Shown: positions 8,172 through 15,231 of the stretch, one piece after another
How positions within the stretch are numbered: the first letter of the stretch is position 1
Layout of the letters: the number at the start of each line of letters is the position of its first letter
Source: Acidobacteriota bacterium
Lineage (GTDB): Bacteria; Acidobacteriota; Blastocatellia; Pyrinomonadales; Pyrinomonadaceae
DNA length: 26,699 bases
Assembly: GCA_005790265.1 (NCBI GenBank)
Contig: SXVE01000078.1
Location: 1-26,699 of the forward strand
Reading direction: 5' to 3'
Notes under the pieces: generated by a model
What the model was told of the DNA's origin: nothing
Databases searched by the model: none
The model's input: the letters and a program-made list of their open reading frames with translations, nothing else
Program-made: the position numbers and the translations under genes

Positions 8172-9173
8172 TTGAACGGAAGACCAAATAAAACAAATTC
8201 ATTGCAAAGATACGGACATCATCCGGCAAATTACCGTCGTCCGTTTTGGCTTCCCGCTTCAAACTATTATATTTTAGCCGCGGCTGTGACGATTGGCGTC
8301 TTTTTTTTGTTGTGGGGCGTATTTCACGACGATTACGAAGAAACTCCGTGGGTCGGAGCCGGAATCGGCGCGAGCATAATTTTAGCCGCCGCCGTTTTTT
8401 TGCGCGAAGTGATTTTGCGAAAAGCGCGTTTGAAATATCTCTCGGCGCAAAAACAGCTTGATTATAATTTGAGTTCCGTGAAAACGGCTTATACGGGAAT
8501 CAATAATCCGCATAAACTGACGCTCGAAAAAAACGCCTCGATTATCGGCGAAATCAAACGAAAATCATCGGCGGCGAAAGTTTTAAACAAACTCTCAAAC
8601 GGGCATTATGAGGTTTTTGAAATTTGCAATGAATATCTGTCGCTCAATAAAAGCGAACTCAAAACAGTTTCCGTCGGCTCGCCGCGAATCGCCGCATTGC
8701 GTCGCGGCAGAGAAGTCGTTAAAGAATTGCACCGTTTTCATCTGCTCGAATGGGCGAGCATCGAGGCGCGGGCTTTGACTCAGGAAGCGAGTTTGAACAG
8801 CAGCATTGATGAAAAACTGGATGCTTCGCAAAAAGCTTTGAAAATTGTGCACACGGCTTTGCAGTTTTATCCGAATGAGATACAACTCAAAAGTTCCGAA
8901 GATGCACTAAATGAGTTTATCGCTACTATTAAAGTTTCACATTGGATTGAACAAGCCGAACGTTCGGCTTTCAAAGGACATTACAAAAGAGCCGTCAATT
9001 ATTATCGTGACGCGCTTTTTTATTTGAACAAAAACGACAGAAACAGCGAAGGACAACGCCTCGCGGCGGAAAAAATCACCGCTGAAATCGAAAAGATTCA
9101 TATTTTAGAAAATAGCAAAAAGGTAAAAAAACAGATTAGTAAAAACTCCTCCGTCGAAGAAACTTATGATTAG
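8172..9173 (+). CDS. Membrane protein with helical, TPR-like cytoplasmic region
   Basis: 333 aa starting at TTG 8172, chosen because GGGAG at 8160-8164 is well placed and no ATG lies near. Two membrane segments (about 34-50 and 60-78) are followed by a long soluble alpha-helical part. The stretch around residues 256-300 (WIEQAERSAFKGHYKRAVNY, then RDALFYL) resembles a tetratricopeptide repeat, as does the preceding helix pair. No catalytic motif. The gene overlaps the following zinc-ribbon gene by eight bases (ATGATTAG), implying translational coupling. Probably a membrane scaffold; the role is inferred only. Confidence 0.75.
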   Translation: MNGRPNKTNSLQRYGHHPANYRRPFWLPASNYYILAAAVTIGVFFLLWGVFHDDYEETPWVGAGIGASIILAAAVFLREVILRKARLKYLSAQKQLDYNLSSVKTAYTGINNPHKLTLEKNASIIGEIKRKSSAAKVLNKLSNGHYEVFEICNEYLSLNKSELKTVSVGSPRIAALRRGREVVKELHRFHLLEWASIEARALTQEASLNSSIDEKLDASQKALKIVHTALQFYPNEIQLKSSEDALNEFIATIKVSHWIEQAERSAFKGHYKRAVNYYRDALFYLNKNDRNSEGQRLAAEKITAEIEKIHILENSKKVKKQISKNSSVEETYD

Positions 9174-9441
9174 TCAGAAATGCCCGAAATGTTCGAGCAG
9201 CAGGGTGAGGCGCGGTTATCGTCCGACGCCGATTTGGTTAAAAATATTTTGCCGTTACCACTTATTGTGCGACGGTTGTAATTGGGAATTTGTCGGTTTC
9301 GCCGTGCCCGGAACAGTTGATTCAAAACCAACGCGTAAAAAAAAAACACAGCAAAAGAGTGAGAATAAAGCTGGAACTTTCGGCGGCGATTTGACTGAAA
9401 ACAACTCGGTTTCGGCTGATCCGGTCAAAGCGAAAAGATAA
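9166..9441 (+). CDS. Small zinc-ribbon protein
   Basis: 91 aa. CPKC (residues 5-8) and CDGC (35-38 region) form a plausible zinc-ribbon pair, with Arg-rich sequence SSSRVRRGYRP between them. The C-terminal half is low-complexity, Lys/Ser/Thr/Asn-rich. The start ATG lies inside the end of the upstream gene, so expression is coupled to it. Function unknown; such small zinc ribbons often mediate nucleic-acid or protein contacts. Confidence 0.75.
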   Translation: MISQKCPKCSSSRVRRGYRPTPIWLKIFCRYHLLCDGCNWEFVGFAVPGTVDSKPTRKKKTQQKSENKAGTFGGDLTENNSVSADPVKAKR

Positions 9442-9484
9442 AACCGCCGCTTCAAATCCGGTAAATCAAGTTATCAGCCGATTG

Positions 9485-10510
9485 ATGAAACACCGCAAAT
9501 TGTACCAATTTATTATTTTTTGCAGCCTGTTATGGCAAGGTGCGGTTGCCGCTCAAACTTCACAAACCGAGATTTCTTCGACCGAAAACCAAACTGTCAG
9601 GGAAAATTTGATTCATTTCGGCGATTTAATTGATATTGATGTTATCGGAAGTTTTGAATATGACTGGCGCGGTCGCCTGACGCCCGAAGGTTTTTTAAAC
9701 GGTCTTGATTTTATTGAAGAGCCGATTTTCGCTCTTTGTCGCAGTGAAGAAGAAGTCGCGTTGCAAGTTGCGAAAGGCTATCAAAAACTGCTTCGCGAAC
9801 CGAAAGTTAGCGTCAAAATTATTGACCGCTCAAATCGGGCAACTTCCATTTTAGAAGGAGCCGTAAAAAAACCACAGCGATTTCAGATTAAACGCGCGAT
9901 TTTTCTTAACGAGCTATTGATTATCGCCGGCGGTTTGTCCGAGCGCGCAAGCGGGGAAATCACGGTTTTTCGTCCGTCGAGTCTCAATTGTTCGGCGCGC
10001 GATGCGGCTGCCGAATCAGCGACAAACGGCGCAACGGAAAAATTTGTCAAAACCAGTCAGGGCGACGAATCACGATTCTTAAAAATTGAAATCGCGCAGT
10101 TAATCAATGGCAATAAAGACGCCAACCCGCAAATTCTCAGCGGCGATGTCGTTACCGTTTTAGAAGCCGAACCGATTTACATTATCGGGGGCGTAAATAA
10201 TCCGAAACAAATCGCTTCTCGCGCGCAAATTACCGTTTCGCGTGCTATTGACAGCGCGGGCGGTTTGACGAAAAATTCTCAGGAAAATTCGATCACACTT
10301 TTTCGCCGCACGGGACGCGAAACGAAAATCATCGAAATTGATTTGGCAAAAATCAAAGCGAAACAGGCGGAAGACATTGTTTTGCAGGGATTTGATATCA
10401 TTGATGTGGGAGAAAAAGGGCGCGATAGAAAAAAATATCCGCCGATTATCAGTTTGAACGATAGCAGTGAAACAAAACCGAATAATCTGCCTCTGCGAAT
10501 TATTGACTGA
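9485..10510 (+). CDS. Polysaccharide biosynthesis/export family protein (SLBB)
   Basis: 341 aa from ATG 9485 (a TTG sits immediately before it). The signal peptide is about residues 1-23 (ends GAVAAQ); no lipobox Cys, unlike classic Wza. A poly_export-type domain follows (FGDLIDIDVIGSFEYDWRG, then PKVSVKII), and two SLBB-like units: ATSILEGAVKKPQRFQI...LLIIAGGLSE and PIYIIGGVNNPKQIASR...AIDSAGGLTK. Family role: periplasmic/outer-membrane component for capsule or exopolysaccharide export. No other polysaccharide genes are adjacent, so its partner system is elsewhere. It sits 44 bases after the zinc-ribbon gene and may be in the same transcript. Confidence 0.88.
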   Translation: MKHRKLYQFIIFCSLLWQGAVAAQTSQTEISSTENQTVRENLIHFGDLIDIDVIGSFEYDWRGRLTPEGFLNGLDFIEEPIFALCRSEEEVALQVAKGYQKLLREPKVSVKIIDRSNRATSILEGAVKKPQRFQIKRAIFLNELLIIAGGLSERASGEITVFRPSSLNCSARDAAAESATNGATEKFVKTSQGDESRFLKIEIAQLINGNKDANPQILSGDVVTVLEAEPIYIIGGVNNPKQIASRAQITVSRAIDSAGGLTKNSQENSITLFRRTGRETKIIEIDLAKIKAKQAEDIVLQGFDIIDVGEKGRDRKKYPPIISLNDSSETKPNNLPLRIID

Positions 10511-10520
10511 CAAAATTGTG

Positions 10521-10567
10521 TGATAACAACCGCTTTTAATTGTTCAAATCAAAAAAATTTGTTATCA
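10521..10567. repeat. 9-bp inverted repeat between genes
   Basis: TGATAACAA (10521-10529) and TTGTTATCA (10559-10567) are perfect inverted copies 29 bases apart, just after the export gene. Could be an operator or a loose hairpin; no T run follows. Confidence 0.35.
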
Positions 10568-10612
10568 ATATAAACTGCACCTTATTTAATTGCTGCTGTA
10601 ATCACTTTATAT

Positions 10613-10834
10613 ATGACGGAAAATCAAAGTAAATTTAGTCGCCGGACTGTCGCTCTTTTCTGGCTCGTTCTTGTTTCAATCGTAATCGGCATTTTGCTTT
10701 ATTTAGAACAAATTGCGGTTTTGTATGTGATCGCGTCGCTCGGCATAATCGCTCTTCTTTTAGTCGTCGGCTTCGCCGATTTGGAAAACGTCGGACGCGA
10801 AAACGCCGACGGCTTTTCACCAAAAACTCAGTAA
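10613..10834 (+). CDS. Small membrane protein, two TM segments
   Basis: 73 aa from ATG 10613. Two hydrophobic helices (about 12-30 and 34-52, LFWLVLVSIVIGILLYL and VLYVIASLGIIALLLVVGF) separated by a very short turn form a helical hairpin, with short charged ends. No known family recognised. It sits 22 bases ahead of the metalloprotease gene in the same direction, so they could be co-expressed. Real coding is supported by the clean hydrophobic hairpin and start position; function unknown. Confidence 0.65.
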   Translation: MTENQSKFSRRTVALFWLVLVSIVIGILLYLEQIAVLYVIASLGIIALLLVVGFADLENVGRENADGFSPKTQ

Positions 10835-10856
10835 TTATTCGCTAGCTTAAATTGTT

Positions 10857-12179
10857 ATGCACTCTTTTTCGAGAATTATTGCCGCATTTTTTTTGCTGAA
10901 TGTTTTTTCATTTTCAGCGATTGCTTATGCTCCGCAATATTCCGAAGAAAAACAGAATGCCACTTTGCGCTGGAAAAACGGAACGATTCCCGTTTCAGTC
11001 TCCAGTTCATTGTTCAAATCGAACCTCAATATCAAAGTCGGCAGCGATATTTCAGGTGCGGTTCAACGCAGTTTGGAAGTTTGGGAAAAAGCCGCCAACA
11101 TCAAATTTGAGGAGTTAGCGACTGAAAAGCAATCGGTCAGCCCGACCGGAAATCTCGGCGACGGCGTTAGTCTTATTTCAATCGCGCAAACGCCGGAAAA
11201 TCTTTTATTGTTCAGTAAAGACGCGGAAACTGTCGCTGCCCGCACAAGAGTTTTCTTTAACAAAAAGGGTTTTATCACCGAAGCCGACATAATTTTGAAT
11301 CCGTATCAGCAATTTTCGACTGACGGCTCAATCGGCACGTCTGATCTGCAATCTACTCTAACGCACGAAATCGGACATCTTCTAGGACTCGAACATTCAT
11401 CAGTGCTTGCTTCGACAATGCACGAAAGCAGCGGTAAAAACGGTATTTATAACTTGCCTAATTACAGTTCGCGAACTTTGGCGGAAACAGATGTAGCGGC
11501 AATTCGTGCTGTTTACGGCGTAAATCCAGAGCAGGAAAACTGCTGCGGAACAATTAGCGGAAAGCTGACGGCAAACAGCGGCAAATCTCTAAAAAATTAT
11601 CTGGTTTGGGCGGAAGATTTTGAAACCGGTAAAGTGAGCGGAGAAGGCTCGATCAACAGCGAAGGCTATTTCGTTTTTGAAGGAATGAATCCGGGAAAAT
11701 ACAGAATCTACGCGCAGCCCGCGCCGGAAGTCAAATCGCTTGTTGCGGTAGAAGAAGTTGGAAATATCGAAGTGTTTAAGGGGAGAACTTCAGTACTCAA
11801 CAAAAAAATCAACGCCAGTGTCGCCGATTTTGAATTGCAATATGTCGGTTTCAACGGTCAACTTTCCGAAAACTCGGTGCTCATTAACGGCGGAAAAACT
11901 TTTATGATTTTCGTCGGCGGGAAAAATATCAATTTCGACAGTTATCAAATCGGCTTTAACTCACCGTATCTTTCCGCAATTCCGAAAAGTTTTGCAGCGC
12001 ACGATTTCGGAGAAAATGTGTCGGCGATCAGCTTTGAATTGCGAGTGGATTCGCAAATTCCGCCGGGCGAATACAGTCTCTACATCGAATCCAAATCCGG
12101 TCAGAAATCAATAATCGTCGGCGGTTTGACGGTTGATGATTTCGCCAATAATTGGAATACAAGCGACCTCAATAACTAA
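10857..12179 (+). CDS. Secreted matrixin-type zinc metalloprotease
   Basis: 440 aa. Signal peptide about residues 1-24 (FSAIAYA). The metzincin zinc motif is complete: HEIGHLLGLEH with H170, E171, H174 and H180, and a likely Met-turn at M188 (ASTMHE). The catalytic domain spans about 30-215. It is followed by a carboxypeptidase-regulatory-like beta domain (about 227-300, GTISGKLTANSGKSLKNYLV, then GYFVFEGMNPGKYRIYAQ). A final beta-rich region to 440 may be IPT/TIG-like. Expected to act outside the cytoplasm as an endopeptidase; target unknown. There is no propeptide cysteine switch that I can identify. It is the last gene of the plus-strand run before the intergenic RNA candidate. Confidence 0.88.
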   Translation: MHSFSRIIAAFFLLNVFSFSAIAYAPQYSEEKQNATLRWKNGTIPVSVSSSLFKSNLNIKVGSDISGAVQRSLEVWEKAANIKFEELATEKQSVSPTGNLGDGVSLISIAQTPENLLLFSKDAETVAARTRVFFNKKGFITEADIILNPYQQFSTDGSIGTSDLQSTLTHEIGHLLGLEHSSVLASTMHESSGKNGIYNLPNYSSRTLAETDVAAIRAVYGVNPEQENCCGTISGKLTANSGKSLKNYLVWAEDFETGKVSGEGSINSEGYFVFEGMNPGKYRIYAQPAPEVKSLVAVEEVGNIEVFKGRTSVLNKKINASVADFELQYVGFNGQLSENSVLINGGKTFMIFVGGKNINFDSYQIGFNSPYLSAIPKSFAAHDFGENVSAISFELRVDSQIPPGEYSLYIESKSGQKSIIVGGLTVDDFANNWNTSDLNN

Positions 12180-12211
12180 AAAATAGAGTAGTATAATAGT
12201 TTTTATTCAAT

Positions 12212-12239
12212 TTGCAAAAAAGAAATTATTATGCATAAT
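12212..12239 (+). promoter_or_regulatory. Promoter for the intergenic RNA candidate
   Basis: TTGCAA (12212-12217), 16 bases, CATAAT (12234-12239; five of six matches to the -10 consensus). Transcription would begin around 12245, at the foot of the first hairpin. Confidence 0.5.
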
Positions 12240-12240
12240 T

Positions 12241-12340
12241 GAGGTTGTTCACCTCCCCGGTGAACATTTGGTCACAAGGGGTGAGGACTTGTGACCTAGG
12301 GGCGACGGTGTGGGAGACGTCGCCCCGTTAATATTTTAAA
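12241..12340 (+). ncRNA. Candidate structured RNA with three perfect hairpins
   Basis: Three uninterrupted hairpins follow each other closely. H1: GTTCACC (12247-12253) with GGTGAAC (12259-12265), loop TCCCC. H2: GGTCACAAG (12270-12278) with CTTGTGACC (12288-12296), loop GGGTGAGGA. H3: GGGGCGACG (12299-12307) with CGTCGCCCC (12318-12326), loop GTGTGGGAGA. No coding frame explains them. H1's loop (TCCC) can pair with GGGA in loop H3, and TCACCTCC in H1 equals the conserved 3' end of 16S rRNA. Loops H2 and H3 each contain GGA. A promoter lies directly upstream; after H3 only a weak T-rich stretch follows, so the 3' end is uncertain. It could be a free small RNA or the leader of the permease gene. 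It does not fit the ydaO (c-di-AMP) consensus as I know it. Confidence 0.6.
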
Positions 12341-12355
12341 GAAGAGTTTTTGCGC

Positions 12356-12383
12356 TTGACCGCACGATAAATAAGCGTAAGAT
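12356..12383 (+). promoter_or_regulatory. Candidate second promoter, for the permease gene
   Basis: TTGACC (12356-12361), 16 bases, TAAGAT (12378-12383). If used, the permease transcript starts near 12390, separate from the hairpin RNA. Confidence 0.4.
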
Positions 12384-12458
12384 TTTAAACGTCTTTCTAA
12401 TATTACAAATGGCTCTGCCGATTGGTGCCGAAATTAACCGGGAAATAAAGTAATTCTT

Positions 12459-12496
12459 TTAATGACTAGCAGGCTTGGGAGTCGGCTGGTCATTAA
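12459..12496 (+). repeat. Long hairpin in the permease leader
   Basis: AATGACTAGC (12461-12470) pairs with GCTGGTCATT (12485-12494), extended by TT/AA outside. After one A-G mismatch the inner GGCT/AGTC pairs, leaving a TGGG tetraloop. Its stem hides an in-frame upstream ATG at 12462. No T run follows, so it is not a terminator; a leader regulatory hairpin is more likely. Confidence 0.5.
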
Positions 12497-12539
12497 TCGT
12501 TTGTCGTCCAAATTACCACAAACCTGTGTTGAAAAAAAT

Positions 12540-14531
12540 ATGAATCAACGCTTGCGAGATTGGCTTTTTCAGGGAGTTAGAGAAATTGAAGGACCGCACG
12601 AGCACAGCGGAAAACATCTAAAACACTCTTGGTGGAAAGTGATGTGTTTAACCGGAGTTGATTATTTTTCAACTCTCGGCTATCAGCCCGGAATAGCTTT
12701 TTTAGCGGCAGGCGCTTTGTCGCCGATTGCAACTTTAGTTCTCGTCCTTCTCACTTTGTTCGGCGCTTTGCCGATGTATCGCCGAGTTGCTGAAGAAAGT
12801 CCGAACGGCGATGGTTCCATCTCGATGCTGGAAAATCTGTTGTCGCGCTGGAAAGGAAAGATGTTCGTGCTCGCGCTGCTCGGATTTGTCGCCACCAGTT
12901 TTATCATTACAATCACGCTGTCTGCTGCTGATGCCACGGCGCATATCATTGAAAATCCTTTCGTTGAACACAATCTACAATTTCTCAATCATCGCGTTAT
13001 CGTGACATTAATTTTAATCGGATTTCTGGGCGCGGTTTTTCTCAAAGGTTTTAGCGAGGCAATCGGAATCGCCGTCGGCATCGTCGCGGTTTTTTTGTTG
13101 ATGAATGTCATCGTCATTTGGCGCTGCTTTTATGAAATATTTACGCATCCGGATGTTTTAAGCAATTGGCAGGCGGCGGTGTGGGAAAGTCCGAACGTTA
13201 ATGGAAGCGCGATGATGATGGTTTTCGCCGCGCTTTTTGTTTTTCCGAAACTCGCTCTCGGTTTGTCGGGTTTTGAAACCGGCGTGGTTGTGATGCCTTT
13301 AATCAAAAGCGATGAGACATCAACCGCTGAAGAAGAAAAATCAGCTCAGGAATTATCCGTCAATTCGACTGGATTCGATGATCCGGCAAAGCGTGAAAAT
13401 ATTAAAGGCAGAATCAAAAACGGAAAGAAACTGCTGAGCGCCGCCGCCATCATTATGAGTTTTATGCTTGTCGGCAGCAGCATCATCACTTCGATGCTGA
13501 TTCCGGCAAACGAATTTGGCGAAGGCGGCAGAGCCTACGGACGCGCCGTTTCATTTTTGGCTCACGAATATCTCGGCGAAGTTTTCGGCACTTTTTACGA
13601 TGTCAGCACGATTTTGATTTTGTGGTTCGCCGGCGCGAGCGCAATGGCTGGACTGCTAAATATTGTTCCGCGCTATTTACCGAGATATGGAATGGCGCCA
13701 GATTGGGCGCGGGCGACGAGACCGCTCGTATTGGTTTTTACGGCGATTTGTTTTATCGTCACTATTTCCTTTCAAGCCGACGTGGCGGCGCAAGGCGGCG
13801 CTTACGCGACCGGCGTTTTAATGTTGATGACCTCAGCCGCAGTCGCCGTGACAATATCGGCTTGGGAAAAAGCGCAGAAAATCTGGCTGGTGTATTTAGC
13901 AATTACGCTGGTTTTTATTTACACGACGATTGTCAACATCATCGAACAGCCGGAAGGAATAAAAATCGCTTCGCTTTTTATTTTTGGAATAATTGTCACG
14001 TCGCTTATCTCAAGAGCGCTGCGTTCGACCGAAGTGAGAATTGACAATATCGAATTTGACGAGCAAGCGGAAATTTTTATCAACGAATTGGCGGAAGGCG
14101 ATATAAGAATTGTAACGAACCGGCGCGAAACAGGCGATGTTTCCGAATATCGTTTCAAAGAACACGAAAAGAGAATTGACAATCACATTCCTTCAACCGA
14201 TCCGGTTTTGTTTTACGAAATTGAATTGGGCGATGCTTCGGAATTCAAAGGAAAACTGAAAATTCGCGGAGTTGATATTGACGGCTACAAGATTTTGCGT
14301 ACGGAAGCGCCTGCCGTTCCAAACGCCATCGCCGGTTTGTTGCTGTATTTGAAAAGTCGAACGGGAAAAATTCCGCACGTTTATTTCGGCTGGAGCGAAG
14401 GAAATCCGATTCACTATCTGATTCGCTATATATTGTTTGGAGAAGGAGATACAGCGCCGGTCACGCGTGAAATTTTGCGCCAGGCGGAACCGAATCCGGA
14501 AGAACGTCCGAGCGTTCACGTCGGCGGCTAA
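12540..14531 (+). CDS. APC-superfamily permease, KimA/KUP-like, with cytosolic tail
   Basis: 663 aa from ATG 12540 (MNQRLRDWLF). An upstream in-frame ATG at 12462 would add 26 residues that read through a hairpin and is less likely. The membrane part (about residues 40-490) has about 12 hydrophobic segments, beginning with WWKVMCLTGVDYFSTLGYQP, the unwound first-helix region typical of the APC fold. A soluble C-terminal part (about 500-663) follows. The overall form resembles the KimA-type potassium importers and large APC permeases; potassium or amino-acid transport are both possible. The leader is about 150 bases if the 12356 promoter is used and contains a long hairpin. The gene meets a zinc-ribbon gene tail to tail. 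Confidence 0.8.
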   Translation: MNQRLRDWLFQGVREIEGPHEHSGKHLKHSWWKVMCLTGVDYFSTLGYQPGIAFLAAGALSPIATLVLVLLTLFGALPMYRRVAEESPNGDGSISMLENLLSRWKGKMFVLALLGFVATSFIITITLSAADATAHIIENPFVEHNLQFLNHRVIVTLILIGFLGAVFLKGFSEAIGIAVGIVAVFLLMNVIVIWRCFYEIFTHPDVLSNWQAAVWESPNVNGSAMMMVFAALFVFPKLALGLSGFETGVVVMPLIKSDETSTAEEEKSAQELSVNSTGFDDPAKRENIKGRIKNGKKLLSAAAIIMSFMLVGSSIITSMLIPANEFGEGGRAYGRAVSFLAHEYLGEVFGTFYDVSTILILWFAGASAMAGLLNIVPRYLPRYGMAPDWARATRPLVLVFTAICFIVTISFQADVAAQGGAYATGVLMLMTSAAVAVTISAWEKAQKIWLVYLAITLVFIYTTIVNIIEQPEGIKIASLFIFGIIVTSLISRALRSTEVRIDNIEFDEQAEIFINELAEGDIRIVTNRRETGDVSEYRFKEHEKRIDNHIPSTDPVLFYEIELGDASEFKGKLKIRGVDIDGYKILRTEAPAVPNAIAGLLLYLKSRTGKIPHVYFGWSEGNPIHYLIRYILFGEGDTAPVTREILRQAEPNPEERPSVHVGG

Positions 14532-14556
14532 AGCAAAAATTTAAAGAGTTCAAAGA

Positions 14557-14946
14557 TTAATTGTCGTTAATCTGAATGAGATTCGGATTCATTTCCAAAA
14601 AACACGAACGGCAATAAACCGGGCGTCCCTGCGACGGGTAAAACGGAACGGTCGTGTGCGCACTGCATCGCGCGCAGAAAACGGCAACTTCGATTCTTTG
14701 TTTTACTCCGGCGGCTTGTGCGGCGGCGATTGCCGCCAGTCTTTCGTTTTTGGCTTGCTTGCATTCCTTGCAGCGCTTCGGCGGATTTTTTAGTCCTTTG
14801 TCGCGATAAAAAGTTTGTTCGCCGATTGACCAAACAAAATCCTTGTTGCAGTCAATACACAAAATATTTTTTTCTTCTAATTCGAGTTCGGTGCCGTTGG
14901 TATTTTGAAACGATTCATTTGTAGACCCGAAATGGTTGGCTGACAT
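14557..14946 (-). CDS. Protein with two zinc knuckles (CxxC pairs)
   Basis: 129 aa. The disordered N-terminus (Ser/Asn/Thr rich, about 1-25) is followed by two CxxC..CxxC units: C30/C33 with C59/C62 (the probable zinc-ribbon unit with FVWSIGEQTFYRDKGLKNPP, then KRCKECK), and C91/C94 with C112/C115 (CARC...VPFYPSQGRPVYCRSC). Both halves are known small zinc-ribbon types found together in many bacteria; the role is likely nucleic-acid or ribosome related but unproven. The start is supported by an unusually good AAGGAGG, though about 13 bases before the ATG. Confidence 0.85.
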   Translation of the reverse strand: MSANHFGSTNESFQNTNGTELELEEKNILCIDCNKDFVWSIGEQTFYRDKGLKNPPKRCKECKQAKNERLAAIAAAQAAGVKQRIEVAVFCARCSAHTTVPFYPSQGRPVYCRSCFLEMNPNLIQINDN

Positions 14947-15231
14947 ACTTGAAAACTTCCCTCCTTGCTTTTAATTTTTAATATAGAGTAACAAATCAAT
15001 CGAACATTGAGGAAATTAGCTCTTTAATAATAAAAATTTCATAACGCCGTTGAACCGAGAATGATTTTGGGTTAACTCGTTAAAATCAAGCGTTTGTAGT
15101 AAATTTGAATGTGGTGAGAATCAAAATTACAAACCGATTAAATATTAAATAAGCTAAGTTTGAAATTATAACTAATAACTTTAACTGTCAAGTTTTGACT
15201 TATTTTAATATTAAAATAACAAGTTTATACG
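14947..15231. other. AT-rich divergent intergenic region
   Basis: About 285 bases between the zinc-knuckle gene and purD. It is strongly AT-rich, with the purD-proximal palindrome as the only clear structure. A TTGACT at 15195-15200 has no good -10 at standard distance. No ORF with coding character or RNA gene was seen. Confidence 0.4.
15200..15219. repeat. Perfect 20-bp palindrome upstream of purD
   Basis: TTATTTTAAT followed directly by its reverse complement ATTAAAATAA, ending 12 bases before the purD ATG. A possible operator for a dimeric regulator, though in AT-rich DNA chance is plausible. Confidence 0.4.

Noticed and set aside
12241..12326. ydaO-type c-di-AMP riboswitch ahead of a KimA-like gene
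   Set aside because: The conserved ydaO core sequences as I recall them are absent and the fold is three simple hairpins; a covariance search would settle it.
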